A stretch of DNA of 64,000 nucleotides from assembly GCA_025354565.1 (NCBI GenBank), contig JANXMQ010000022.1:20836-84835 (forward strand), read 5' to 3'. This document shows positions 1 through 9,317 of this stretch, one piece after another. The notes under the pieces were generated by a model that was not told where the DNA came from, ran no database searches, and worked only from the letters and a program-made list of their open reading frames with translations. The number at the start of each line of letters is the position of its first letter. Within the stretch, counting starts at the first letter, position 1. The position numbers were made by a program, and so were the translations under genes. The DNA comes from Akkermansiaceae bacterium. GTDB lineage: Bacteria > Verrucomicrobiota > Verrucomicrobiia > Verrucomicrobiales > Akkermansiaceae.

Positions 1-538
1 AAAAGAGGCCGACCTCCGCGCTTTCGCTGCCGAAAACCGCGATCTCCGACTGTTTGATGAAATCCTAACAGAAGAGGAAATCGCAGCCCATAACGGCCCA
101 TCCCGCCGCGCGAATCTTCACGAACTCCACGAATCCCACGCGATCAACCGCATCTTCTCCCGCCTCACCGAGTGTGGAATCGACACCACCGTTTTCTTCA
201 ACGATGATACGCCGATTTTTGAAGTCATCGAAGGGGATGGCGAAAAGCAAAAGATCACCCCGGTCTTCGCTGTCCCAGAAATCCTCGCAAAAGTCCTCGA
301 AATCGCCAGCCGGGGCATACAAATCAAGCGCTTCAAGGGCCTTGGCGAAATGAACGCCAAGCAGCTCTTCGAAACCACCATGGACCCGGAAGTCCGCCAG
401 TTCCTCCGCGTCCGCCTCGACGATGACAACGCTGTCGAAGCTGACAAGATGTTCGACGTCCTCATGGGCGACATCGTCGAACCCCGCAAACGCTTCATCG
501 AAGACAACGCCCTGAACGTGCGCAATCTCGACGTGTGA
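1..538 (+). CDS. gyrB: DNA gyrase subunit B, C-terminal part (5' end outside window)
   Basis: Open from the first bases of the window in the frame ending with TGA at 536-538; the N-terminal ATPase and most of the TOPRIM region are upstream. The visible part ends with the classic GyrB tail, including [15 protein letters not shown] followed by TTMDP, the C-terminal region that contacts GyrA and closes the TOPRIM fold. GyrB supplies ATP hydrolysis for the A2B2 gyrase that introduces negative supercoils. gyrA starts 34 nt downstream on the same strand, so the two are probably one operon. ParE would share this tail; the adjacent gyrA with a GyrA box favours gyrase. The ORF track lists only the last 62 codons because it needs a start codon. 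Confidence 0.93.
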   Translation, partial: KEADLRAFAAENRDLRLFDEILTEEEIAAHNGPSRRANLHELHESHAINRIFSRLTECGIDTTVFFNDDTPIFEVIEGDGEKQKITPVFAVPEILAKVLEIASRGIQIKRFKGLGEMNAKQLFETTMDPEVRQFLRVRLDDDNAVEADKMFDVLMGDIVEPRKRFIEDNALNVRNLDV

Positions 539-572
539 TTATTCCCAACGATTCCTGACCCTTTTTGATACA

Positions 573-3191
573 ATGTCTGAAGCTAACATTAAACCTATCA
601 ACGTCGCCGAGGAGCTCTCCAAGTCCTTCTTGGAATACTCGATGTCGGTGATTATTTCCCGCGCCTTGCCCGATGTCCGTGACGGTCTCAAGCCTTCCCA
701 ACGCCGCATTCTTTATGCTATGCGCCAGCTCGGTGTCGGCCCCGGAAAACCCCACGTCAAGTGCGCCAAGATCGTCGGTGAAACGATGGGTAATTTCCAC
801 CCGCACGGTGACATGGCCATCTACGGCACGCTCGTCAATATGGGGCAACCGTGGTCGATGCGGGAAATGCTCATTGATGGCCAGGGTAACTTCGGTTCCG
901 TGGAAGGCGACTCCGCAGCTTCCATGCGTTACACCGAGGCCCGCTTGCATCCGTTAGGTCTTGCGATGATGGATGACCTCGACAAGGACACCGTTGATCT
1001 CGTCCCGAACTATGACGGCTCTCAGACTGAGCCATCGGTCATGCCATCAGCGTTTCCTAACTTTTTGGTCAATGGCAGCACCGGCATCGCGGTCGGCATG
1101 GCCACCAATCTCGCGTCGCACAACCTCGGCGAAGTCGTCGATGCGATCTGCGCACAGATCGACCACCCCGAGATCACGCTGCCCCAACTGATGGAGCACA
1201 TGAAAGGCCCGGATTTCCCCGTCGCCTGCGAAATTCGTGGCATCCGTGGCATTGAGGAATATTTCCGCACCGGTCGCGGCTCCATGCGGATGCGCGGGAA
1301 AATGGAGATTGAGGAACATGCCAACGGTCGCACTTATATCATCATCCGTGGTGTTCCCTACGGCGTGAACCGTGCAACGCTCCAAGAACGCATCGCTGAG
1401 TTGGTGAACGAAAAAACCCTCACGGGCATTTCCGGAATGCGGGATCTATCCGCCGAAGACACCTGCATCGAGATCGAGCTGAAACGTGATGCCCGCCCGC
1501 AGGTGGTCATGGCCCAGCTCTTCAAACTCACTTCCATGGAGACATCCTTCTCCGTGAACATGCTGGCGATTCATAAAAATCGCCCAAAGCAGCTCTCACT
1601 CAAGGAGTCCATCGACGCCTACATCGAGCATCGTCGTGAGGTCGTCACCCGGCGGACCCGTTATTTGTTAGGAAAAGCGGAGGAACGCGCAGAGTTGTTA
1701 GAAGCCTTCTTGCTCGCGCTCGGCCATCTCGATGATTTCATAAAAATCATTCGTTCTTCCAAGAACCGCGAGGAAGCCCGGGAACGTCTCACCGCTCATA
1801 GTTTTCCGGTCGCCACCGCTGAATCGCTGGGCATCCTCATTCGCTCGCAAGCCTCCATTTCCGGTGGGACTTACTATTTCAGCGAGCGTCAGGTCAACGC
1901 CATCCTAGAACTTCGTCTCTATCAGCTAACCGGCATGGAGCAAGACAAGGTAAAGGCCGAATACGATGGCGTGCTGACCGACATCAAGGACTTCCTCGAC
2001 ATTCTCGCCCGCGAGGAGCGCGTGCTCATCATCATCAAGGACGAGCTCCGCCTAATCAAAGACAAGTTCGCCACGCCACGTCGCTGCACCATAGTCGCAG
2101 AAGCCGGTGAAGTCGCGATGGAAGACCTCATCGCCAACGACGCGATGATCGTCACGCTCTCGCATCGGGGTTATATCAAGCGCACGCCATCAAGCGAATA
2201 CCGCGTCCAAGGCCGTGGCGGGAAAGGGCTCAAAGGCATGGAAACTCGCGCCACCAAGAAAGACGAGGCCGATGATTTCGTCGAGCATCTCTTCAGCGTC
2301 CAGGCTCACGACTATCTGTTATTTTTCACCAACACCGGTCGCATGTATGTAGAGCGGGTGTATGAACTCCCCGAAGGCTCTCGCACCGCGATGGGCCGCA
2401 GCATTCAAAACGTGCTCAACCTAAAGCCTGAGGAAAAAATCGCCGCGCTCCTCCGCCTCGAACGCACGGTGGATGAAAATGGCAACGACATCACCTTCCG
2501 CGAGGAAGCTGGTTTCGTCTTCTTCGCCACCCGCAGCGGCAAAGTGAAAAAAACCGCCGTAAATGAATTCAGAAATTATCGCAAAGACGGCATCATTGCA
2601 ATCAACCTCGAGGAGAATAATGAGCTGATTGGTGTCCGTCTAACATCTGGCAGCGATGAAATCATCCTGGTCACTCACGAAGGCATGAGCCTCCGTTTCC
2701 ATGAAGATGACACCCGTCCGTTAGGCCGTGGCACCGCCGGGGTCATGGGCATCCGTCCGAGTGAGACGGATTTCGTCATCGGCCTGGCCCTCGTCACCGA
2801 AGGATCGACTTTGTTAGTCGCCTCCGAAAATGGCATCGGCAAGCGGACCACCTTCGAGGACTACCGCAAGCAGTCGCGAGGTGGCAAAGGCATCATCACC
2901 ATGAAAGTCACCGACAAGACCGGACCGGTCGTCGGTGCCGTGACTGTCACTGAAGATGACGAACTCATGCTCATGACCTCCAGTGGCCAAAGCATCCGCA
3001 TCCGCGTCGCGGAAGTCCGGGCAGCGGGACGGAATACCATGGGCGTGAAACTTCTCACTCTCAAGAGCGGGGAAAAACTCCAGGACATTTCCATCGTCAT
3101 CCCGGATGGCGAGGATGCACAAAGCGATGAAACATCCAGCGACGGCGAAGACGGCGAAATAGAATCCGGTTCAGAAGATGCCACCGAATAA
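573..3191 (+). CDS. gyrA: DNA gyrase subunit A
   Basis: An 872-residue protein, the usual GyrA length. The N-terminal winged-helix/tower domain contains the DNA-cleaving tyrosine at Y120 (SMRYTEARL). Near residue 545 there is a GyrA-box-like motif (QGRGGKG), which distinguishes gyrase from topoisomerase IV ParC; the C-terminal beta-pinwheel blades follow, ending in an acidic Glu/Asp/Ser-rich tail. GyrA cleaves and rejoins the DNA gate segment. The quinolone-determining stretch reads HPHGDMAIYG, so the positions equivalent to E. coli Ser83 and Asp87 are Met81 and Gly85, which predicts weak fluoroquinolone binding. The gene follows gyrB after a 34-nt gap. ATG at 573 puts the conserved N-terminus at the expected place. 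Confidence 0.97.
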   Translation: MSEANIKPINVAEELSKSFLEYSMSVIISRALPDVRDGLKPSQRRILYAMRQLGVGPGKPHVKCAKIVGETMGNFHPHGDMAIYGTLVNMGQPWSMREMLIDGQGNFGSVEGDSAASMRYTEARLHPLGLAMMDDLDKDTVDLVPNYDGSQTEPSVMPSAFPNFLVNGSTGIAVGMATNLASHNLGEVVDAICAQIDHPEITLPQLMEHMKGPDFPVACEIRGIRGIEEYFRTGRGSMRMRGKMEIEEHANGRTYIIIRGVPYGVNRATLQERIAELVNEKTLTGISGMRDLSAEDTCIEIELKRDARPQVVMAQLFKLTSMETSFSVNMLAIHKNRPKQLSLKESIDAYIEHRREVVTRRTRYLLGKAEERAELLEAFLLALGHLDDFIKIIRSSKNREEARERLTAHSFPVATAESLGILIRSQASISGGTYYFSERQVNAILELRLYQLTGMEQDKVKAEYDGVLTDIKDFLDILAREERVLIIIKDELRLIKDKFATPRRCTIVAEAGEVAMEDLIANDAMIVTLSHRGYIKRTPSSEYRVQGRGGKGLKGMETRATKKDEADDFVEHLFSVQAHDYLLFFTNTGRMYVERVYELPEGSRTAMGRSIQNVLNLKPEEKIAALLRLERTVDENGNDITFREEAGFVFFATRSGKVKKTAVNEFRNYRKDGIIAINLEENNELIGVRLTSGSDEIILVTHEGMSLRFHEDDTRPLGRGTAGVMGIRPSETDFVIGLALVTEGSTLLVASENGIGKRTTFEDYRKQSRGGKGIITMKVTDKTGPVVGAVTVTEDDELMLMTSSGQSIRIRVAEVRAAGRNTMGVKLLTLKSGEKLQDISIVIPDGEDAQSDETSSDGEDGEIESGSEDATE

Positions 3192-3296
3192 TACCGAAGA
3201 TGTTTCAGGCGTGCGGTATTGAGCGAACCAGCCTCCATCGCAGACTTTTAGTTGATACCGGTGAAATACGGTGGCAGATTCAGTTTGAGAAAGATC

Positions 3297-3316
3297 GAAT
3301 GATTCTAATATCATTC
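3297..3316. promoter_or_regulatory. Perfect inverted repeat upstream of the YXWGXW gene
   Basis: GAATGAT, a 6-nt spacer, then ATCATTC: a perfect 7-bp dyad in an A+T-rich patch 38 nt before the ATG at 3354. Position and symmetry fit an operator or a short leader hairpin. No regulator can be assigned. Confidence 0.35.
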
Positions 3317-3353
3317 ACGTCTTTATGACGAAACCTTAATCAAGGAGAAACAA

Positions 3354-5255
3354 ATGAATCTTAAAAAACATACTATTTTAGGAGGGTTCGCGCTATTTGC
3401 ACTAGTGGGAACCATCCCTGTCACCTGCCTCACCGCAGCCGAGGAGCCTAACGATCAGGGGGCGGAAGTCCAAACGCGAGGGCCGGTGCATGAAGCGTTT
3501 GCAGGGACGGTTTCTTTTGATCCCCAGGTCGGGATGATCGTGGACAAGGCCCCGCCTGCCTTGATCGAGGAAGTCCCGCCGGAGCAACGGCTGGAGGGGG
3601 AAAACGTCACTTGGATTCCGGGCTATTGGGCTTGGGATGAGGAACAGAACGACTTCTTGTGGATCAGCGGGATTTGGCGGAATTTGCCGCCGGGACGCCA
3701 ATGGGTGCCCGGCTATTGGGCGGATGCGAACGGCCGCTATCAATGGACCTCGGGTTACTGGGAGGATGCGGCGGCCAAGGAAGTTGCCTATTTGCCCGAG
3801 CCGCCGCATAGTGTCGAGACCGGACCTAACATTGAGGCATCGTCCAATGATCAAAATTGGATTCCAGGCAACTGGATCTGGCGTAACGAGCGTTATGCAT
3901 GGCGTGCAGGATACTGGACACCGGCGCGGGAAAACTGGTGTTGGGTTCCCGCGTATTATCGTTGGACTCATCGTGGATATATTTACGTAGATGGATTTTG
4001 GGATTACCCGGTGGCACGTCGTGGCGTGGTGTTTGCACCAGTGCGTTTCCAACCGGGCTATATTGCACGTCCGGGGTTTTTCTATTCACCCATAACGGTC
4101 ATTAGCCTGAACGTGTTTGCCAATCACCTGTTTCTGAGGCCGAATTACGGTCATTATTATTTCGGCGACTATTATGAACCGAGATACCGCAATCAGGGCT
4201 TCTTTGCTTCGTATTCCTATAACTCCGGCCACCGCGGTTATGATCCGATCTTTGCGCATTACCGTTGGGAGAACCGGAACGACCGGAATTGGGAAAACGG
4301 CCGCCGGGAGTATTTCGAGTATCGCCGGGATCATGTGGACGCCCGTCCACCTCGCACTTGGGCTGCCTTGAACGCCCGTCCACAGGGTGAACGGGAGCAC
4401 GGGGACTTCGCGGTGGCCCAGCGGTTTGATCGGGTCGTGGGCAACCACGCGGAGGGCGGCCAACGCTTCCAACCGGTGAATCAACAGGAACGCGAACGCT
4501 ATGTTTCTCAAAGTCATGAGATCCGTAAATTCGGTGATGACCGGGTGAAAATGGAAGCCCATGGGGCCAAGCCGGAAGGCAAAAACCAAGCGGTATCACG
4601 CGAAAAAATCAAGCGCTCCCCAGTCATGGCGAGCCATACCGCTCACGCTGACAAAGGTGGCGGGCCACCTGATAGATTGCAGCCGCGTGCTGCGGAGAAT
4701 GACCAAAATACCGATAAAGTTGGAAAAACCGATAAGGATAAGCATCCTAAGAACGACCCCACGCCGACTCCCGAACCCCGGGTGAAGCCTAGTCAGAAAC
4801 GTGACAAGCAGACCACCCCCGATCACGTCGCCGAGCCTGAGAAAAAGAAACATCAGACCGAACCAACACCGAAAGAGGCAGTTGTTCCCGAACATAAGGT
4901 CAAACCCAAGCACGATGCCGAAGCGAATCCAGTCCCTAGCGTGAAGCCCGAGGCAAAGTCCGATCCCGTCCCAGCCCACAAGGCCGAGCGGCATGTCGAG
5001 AAAAAAGCGGTGACCCCAGACCCTGTCCCGCAACGTCCCAAGCAACCCGCAAACGGAGAAGTCCAACAAGCGCACCCGAAAAAGAATCCGAACCAAGCGG
5101 TGACGCCAGCCCCCGTCCCGCAGCGTCCTAAGCAACCCGCAAACGGAGAGCAACAAGTTCGCCCGAAAAAGAACCCGAACCAAGCGGTGGTGCCGGAAGA
5201 AGGGCTGACCGATGAGCAGAAAAAGCGCCGTGCGAAAAAGCAGGCCGCAGAATAA
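3354..5255 (+). CDS. Exported YXWGXW-repeat protein with Lys/Pro-rich tail
   Basis: 633 residues with an N-terminal signal peptide (MNLKKHTILGGFALFALVG, then cleavage near LTAAEE). Residues about 80-220 hold repeated Trp/Tyr/Gly units such as WIPGYW, WVPGYW, WTSGYW and WRAGYW, the WXXGXW (YXWGXW) repeat family, exported and of unknown biochemical role. A Tyr/Arg-rich middle follows, then a low-complexity tail rich in Lys, Pro, Gln and Glu with an internal tandem duplication. The tail could lie against the wall or an anionic polymer; that is inference. The start has a good Shine-Dalgarno (AAGGAG) 6-8 nt upstream. It is a single gene, flanked by gyrA and a convergent protease gene. Confidence 0.8.
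   Translation: MNLKKHTILGGFALFALVGTIPVTCLTAAEEPNDQGAEVQTRGPVHEAFAGTVSFDPQVGMIVDKAPPALIEEVPPEQRLEGENVTWIPGYWAWDEEQNDFLWISGIWRNLPPGRQWVPGYWADANGRYQWTSGYWEDAAAKEVAYLPEPPHSVETGPNIEASSNDQNWIPGNWIWRNERYAWRAGYWTPARENWCWVPAYYRWTHRGYIYVDGFWDYPVARRGVVFAPVRFQPGYIARPGFFYSPITVISLNVFANHLFLRPNYGHYYFGDYYEPRYRNQGFFASYSYNSGHRGYDPIFAHYRWENRNDRNWENGRREYFEYRRDHVDARPPRTWAALNARPQGEREHGDFAVAQRFDRVVGNHAEGGQRFQPVNQQERERYVSQSHEIRKFGDDRVKMEAHGAKPEGKNQAVSREKIKRSPVMASHTAHADKGGGPPDRLQPRAAENDQNTDKVGKTDKDKHPKNDPTPTPEPRVKPSQKRDKQTTPDHVAEPEKKKHQTEPTPKEAVVPEHKVKPKHDAEANPVPSVKPEAKSDPVPAHKAERHVEKKAVTPDPVPQRPKQPANGEVQQAHPKKNPNQAVTPAPVPQRPKQPANGEQQVRPKKNPNQAVVPEEGLTDEQKKRRAKKQAAE
5007..5183 (+). repeat. Tandem duplication inside the Lys/Pro-rich tail
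   Basis: Two adjacent near-identical units of about 90 and 87 bp, each encoding a PVPQRPKQPANGE-type block followed by PKKNPNQA. The second unit differs by a few substitutions and one codon. The reading frame is kept, so this is a recent in-frame expansion of the tail. Confidence 0.8.
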
Positions 5256-5268
5256 AGACTGGCGAAAT

Positions 5269-5321
5269 CGGTGCTTGTTTGGGTGGACTTTTCCAACCGG
5301 ACAAGCGCCGTTTCATTTTTA
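5269..5321 (+). terminator. Intrinsic terminator after the YXWGXW gene
   Basis: CGGTGCTTGT pairs imperfectly with ACAAGCGCCG, with an inner GG/CC helix, followed by the T-rich stretch TTTCATTTTTAT. It lies 14 nt after the stop at 5255 and before the convergent protease gene. Confidence 0.55.
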
Positions 5322-5353
5322 TCTAATGTGGGATTTCACCGTCCCAATTTTCC

Positions 5354-8158
5354 TCACTTCAAGCGGATATAGCGCTTTGATTTGGGGGTGACGGGGGTGT
5401 TGTCACGGACCTTATAAAGCGTTCCATCGTCGATCATCACAGTGGTGTGTTGATTGCCACTGTACCAATCGAGAAGGTTCGAAGAGACCACAACATTACC
5501 CAAGCCCAGACTGTGCTTGGTACCCGTAAGCGCAAGGTATTTGCGCCCGGCAATCACTTCGATGGAAGTCAGGAGTTGTGGTAACAAGACCGTTTTATTC
5601 GGAGCGCTGGCAGAGTTAATTCCCTGATTTGCAGCGTAGAGATTCGTGAGGTTTGCCTTGGCGATATTTTGGATTGTGAGGACTTGTGGCGTGCCGGATG
5701 AGCTAATTCCGATATCAGGGAAGGCGGTGTTCATAAGCCCGGTAATGACATCCACTCCCGCTTGATTTTGGCTCGCTAATACTGGGGAAGTTGGCGGGAG
5801 GATAACACCATCGAGCCAAGCGCGGTCACTACTATCTGCGTAGCTATCATCCTTTTCATAGGTCCATTTGAACATGTGATACCCCGCAGTGACGGGAAAG
5901 GATGCATAAGTCCAATCCACTAGTCCTGATAGACCATCATATTTGTTGTTCGGCACGATGACTTGCGGCACGCCGTCGATGTAGAATCGGGCGAAATCGA
6001 AGCCCTCCTCGGAAGATACCTTGAGGCGGAAACCCACCCTGCCGGCTTGGAATTTCGCCCGGTATGCGATCGCCGCAGTTTTGCCATCCCCGATTGGAGT
6101 GGACATCAGGCAACGCGGTCCTTCGTAGGCGATGCTGCTAGTCACCTTCCAGCTACTCGCAGCGCCTGCAGGTTGGAACCAACCCGGTGGGAGCACGCCA
6201 CCTGCTGGGAATGTCGCGCTGATTGAGAACGGGCCATCACTGGCGTCCGAGACAGGGACGGGATTGGTGAGACTGCTGATGAGGATGCTATAGTCGTTGC
6301 CGATGGGTAGTGCGCGACTCACGAGCCAGGCGAAATGCCCGGTATCTGGCGCGTCCGCAGCCAAGACGGATCGTAAATGTCCGCCCATATAAAGAGCAAT
6401 TTTCACATTGCCTTTAATGGTTGATTGCCATGTGATATCGTATGTAGAATTAGGAAATGCCACGTCACCGCCATTCGGGCTTGTCACGATAAGCGTATCA
6501 GGGGGGTAGAGACCGAATTGGACGTTGGTTTTCGCGCCGAGCGCGGTGAGCACTTGGATATTGATCGAAGAGGCCGCGCCATTCCACCATTTCGCGTTGG
6601 GGGTGGTGGTATCCGTAAATAAAGCGGTCTGGAGGTCGAACAAGTCTGTTGAGTCGCCACGGTTGTTACCTTTTTCGAGATCTCTTCTCCCGTCCGCCTG
6701 CATCAAGGCGACTTCATAGTGGGAGCCTGTATTGGTGTTACCATCGATCGTTTCATCAATGTGCCAGATGGCGATGCCCTTATCGTCGGAGTATTGTGCC
6801 CATTTATCGCCAGTGCCCCGGTTTTCCGCGATGTAGAACTCCGTGCTCGTGCCGGGCTTACGAATCCGATAAGCGACGTTGCCAGTAGTGGGTAAGGTTG
6901 CCGTGATGTAGCTGGAAGAATTGATATCGGTGACATTACCCCAGCCGACGATGTCCTTGAAATAGGCATTGATAGGCGACGGGGTCTTGCCGCCGTTGAG
7001 ATAGTTACCGGAGCCCATGAGGCAGTGTTCGCCGACGCCTTCGCCAGTGAGCGCGTAAATATCCGGATAACCTAGCAGTAAGTGGCCGTTCTCATGGCAG
7101 AAGGTGCCGATGACGGGAGCCGCGTCGGCGATGTTAGTGATTTGGAACTTGTAGATATTGATCGGATTTGCCGTGGTTCCTACATTGATATCTTGGGCTA
7201 GGTTCCATTGTTGCGGCCAGAGGCCTTGGGCATAGACTCCGGAATCCTGGCCGGCAAACATGACATTGGTCGCGATGGCGCGGTTTTGTCCATCCAGGGT
7301 AAGGCTGGAAAAGTCGAAGCCTTGTGACTTGAGCAGGTTGACGGCATCCGTGATGAGCACGCGGCTGGCATCGCCCCGCAGACTTGCGTTCGTGGGATAA
7401 TCCGAAAAGTTATAATAATTCCGGGGGTGGGGGAGAGTGATAATTTCCGTGACAGTCTGCGTGTAGGTGACCTTGCCAAGCGACTGATCATAATAGTAAT
7501 CCCGGATCGAGCCGGTATTGCCGTTCTCCGTGTAGCCGATACCGTTGCAATAGCGGACGATCTTGTTGCGGTCTGTCGGAAAGTTGACGGGATCGTTGGC
7601 ACCGGTTTTGGGGTCGTTCGGGAATTGGGCGAGAATGGTGAGTCCCACTTTGTTGCCAAGCACCGGCGCGGCTAGGGCACTGGCTTGTGCGGCCTCGGCG
7701 GCGCTGAGCTTCGCGCCGTTTGCTGCGGCCCGGAGTTTTTCGACCGCTTGAACCCGGGCGTGCCACCGTTGATCGCGATCTCCGTCGTAGATGGCGCGGT
7801 TCGCATGGCTGATCTCGCCGATTTTCGTGGCGGGAAGTTCGAGATGTTTCGTCAAGCCGGCCGGGGCCTTGAGTCCGACTATGGCTCCCGTGGGCAGCCA
7901 TCCACTGCCATCCGGGGCGATTTCGGCATAGTGATAAGCGTTGTCCTTTGGGTTATAAACCACGGTGTAGCCATCCGTCGTTTCCGTGCGGGCGTAGTAT
8001 TCATCGCCGAAAACACGCAATGCCAACTCTGCGCCGCCTGGTTGAGTCCAACTCGTCTCTCTTCCGTCCGGGCCATAAGGTGCGGCGGTTGCGTAGCCGA
8101 GGCAACCTGCCAATAGAACGAGGAAACGATATGGCTTGAGGATTGTGGATTTGATCAT
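5354..8158 (-). CDS. Secreted M6-type metalloprotease domain protein
   Basis: The protein is 934 residues from the ATG at 8158; the ORF-track start at 8200 is a TTG, and starting at 8158 gives a proper signal peptide (MIKSTILKPYRFLVLLAG, cleaved near YATAAP). The zinc site HENGHLLLGYPD at about residue 354 is the HExxH...D signature of M6 (immune inhibitor A-like) peptidases. An Ig-like segment at about 570-655 (ITWQS...) resembles the Ser/Thr-rich Kre9/KNH-type domain, and a lectin-like beta region follows. Role: extracellular breakdown of proteins, metal-dependent. It converges with the YXWGXW gene and is divergent from the alcohol dehydrogenase gene. The family call is firm; the substrate is unknown. 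Confidence 0.85.
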   Translation of the reverse strand: MIKSTILKPYRFLVLLAGCLGYATAAPYGPDGRETSWTQPGGAELALRVFGDEYYARTETTDGYTVVYNPKDNAYHYAEIAPDGSGWLPTGAIVGLKAPAGLTKHLELPATKIGEISHANRAIYDGDRDQRWHARVQAVEKLRAAANGAKLSAAEAAQASALAAPVLGNKVGLTILAQFPNDPKTGANDPVNFPTDRNKIVRYCNGIGYTENGNTGSIRDYYYDQSLGKVTYTQTVTEIITLPHPRNYYNFSDYPTNASLRGDASRVLITDAVNLLKSQGFDFSSLTLDGQNRAIATNVMFAGQDSGVYAQGLWPQQWNLAQDINVGTTANPINIYKFQITNIADAAPVIGTFCHENGHLLLGYPDIYALTGEGVGEHCLMGSGNYLNGGKTPSPINAYFKDIVGWGNVTDINSSSYITATLPTTGNVAYRIRKPGTSTEFYIAENRGTGDKWAQYSDDKGIAIWHIDETIDGNTNTGSHYEVALMQADGRRDLEKGNNRGDSTDLFDLQTALFTDTTTPNAKWWNGAASSINIQVLTALGAKTNVQFGLYPPDTLIVTSPNGGDVAFPNSTYDITWQSTIKGNVKIALYMGGHLRSVLAADAPDTGHFAWLVSRALPIGNDYSILISSLTNPVPVSDASDGPFSISATFPAGGVLPPGWFQPAGAASSWKVTSSIAYEGPRCLMSTPIGDGKTAAIAYRAKFQAGRVGFRLKVSSEEGFDFARFYIDGVPQVIVPNNKYDGLSGLVDWTYASFPVTAGYHMFKWTYEKDDSYADSSDRAWLDGVILPPTSPVLASQNQAGVDVITGLMNTAFPDIGISSSGTPQVLTIQNIAKANLTNLYAANQGINSASAPNKTVLLPQLLTSIEVIAGRKYLALTGTKHSLGLGNVVVSSNLLDWYSGNQHTTVMIDDGTLYKVRDNTPVTPKSKRYIRLK

Positions 8159-8276
8159 AGCAATCTTGTAAGCATGAAATAAGCGGGTTAGGTCGGTCAA
8201 GTCCTACTCGCGGACGGAGCAGCATTTTATCAAAAACTCAATTTGCCTGATTACCATTCCTCAACATCTTGCCGGT

Positions 8277-9287
8277 ATGACCGATACATTCCACGGCTGG
8301 GCGGCGACATCGCCAAAACAAGCGCTTGTTCCATTTGACTTCGATCCCGGTGAAATGCACCCGGAACAAGTTCAGGTGAAAGTTGAATCCTGCGGCATCT
8401 GCCACTCGGATCTCTCGATGTTGGATAATGACTGGGGGAATGCGCGCTATCCGTTAGTCGCTGGCCATGAGGTGATTGGCATCGTGGAAAAAGCGGGCGA
8501 TCAGGTAAAGGGGCTGGTCGTGGGTGACCGGGTGGGACTGGGGTGGTTCGCGGGCAGTTGCCTGGCCTGCCAACCTTGTCTATCAGGTAGGCACCAGCTC
8601 TGCTCCAACGCCGAGCAGATGATCGTCGGACGCCACGGCGGATTCGCCGACCGCGTGCGGGCAGATTGGGAGTGGGCGATCAAGCTGCCAACCGCCCTCG
8701 ACCCGGCCAGTGCGGGGCCGCTGTTTTGTGGTGGGATCACGGTGTTTGCGCCGATCAACGACTTTGGCGTGAAGCCGACGGACCGGGTGGGCGTGGTTGG
8801 CATTGGTGGGCTGGGGCATTTGGCGCTCCAGTTTTTGAACAAATGGGGTTGCGAGGTGACGGCCTTCACCTCCAGCGAAGCTAAGGCGGATGAGGCGCGC
8901 AAACTCGGTGCCCATCACGTCGTCGGCACGCGGGATAAGGCGGCTCTGGCGAAACTGGCTGGCACGTTTGATTTCATCCTCGTGACGGCCAACGTCACGC
9001 TGGACTGGAGTTCCTACATCGCCGCCCTCGCGCCGGACGGGCGGTTGCACTTTGTCGGGGCGGTCTTGGAACCCGTTCCGGTCGCGGCATTTTCCCTGAT
9101 CGGCGGGCGGAAATCCGTCTCAGGCTCGCCCCTCGGCTCACCGGCCACTGTTGCAAAAATGCTGGATTTCTGCGCCCGGCATCAGATCGCCCCGGTCACT
9201 GAGACCTTTGCGATGAATGACGTGAACGCCGCCCTCGACCACCTGCGGGCGGGCAAGGCAAACTACCGGATCGTGCTGAAGAATTGA
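8277..9287 (+). CDS. Zinc-dependent alcohol dehydrogenase (YahK/CAD-like)
   Basis: 336 residues, medium-chain dehydrogenase. Catalytic zinc ligands are visible at C39 (CGICHSD) and in GHE at 64-65. The four structural-zinc cysteines are C95, C98, C101 and C109 (CLACQPC...C). The Rossmann motif GIGGLGH is near residue 180. The pattern fits NADP(H)-preferring cinnamyl-alcohol/aldehyde reductases of the YahK type, which interconvert aldehydes and primary alcohols. ATG at 8277 is the only reasonable start. It stands alone between divergent and convergent neighbours, so the physiological substrate cannot be read from context. Confidence 0.88.
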   Translation: MTDTFHGWAATSPKQALVPFDFDPGEMHPEQVQVKVESCGICHSDLSMLDNDWGNARYPLVAGHEVIGIVEKAGDQVKGLVVGDRVGLGWFAGSCLACQPCLSGRHQLCSNAEQMIVGRHGGFADRVRADWEWAIKLPTALDPASAGPLFCGGITVFAPINDFGVKPTDRVGVVGIGGLGHLALQFLNKWGCEVTAFTSSEAKADEARKLGAHHVVGTRDKAALAKLAGTFDFILVTANVTLDWSSYIAALAPDGRLHFVGAVLEPVPVAAFSLIGGRKSVSGSPLGSPATVAKMLDFCARHQIAPVTETFAMNDVNAALDHLRAGKANYRIVLKN

Positions 9288-9317
9288 CGAAAATATACTC
9301 TGCAATTTGCCAGGCTC

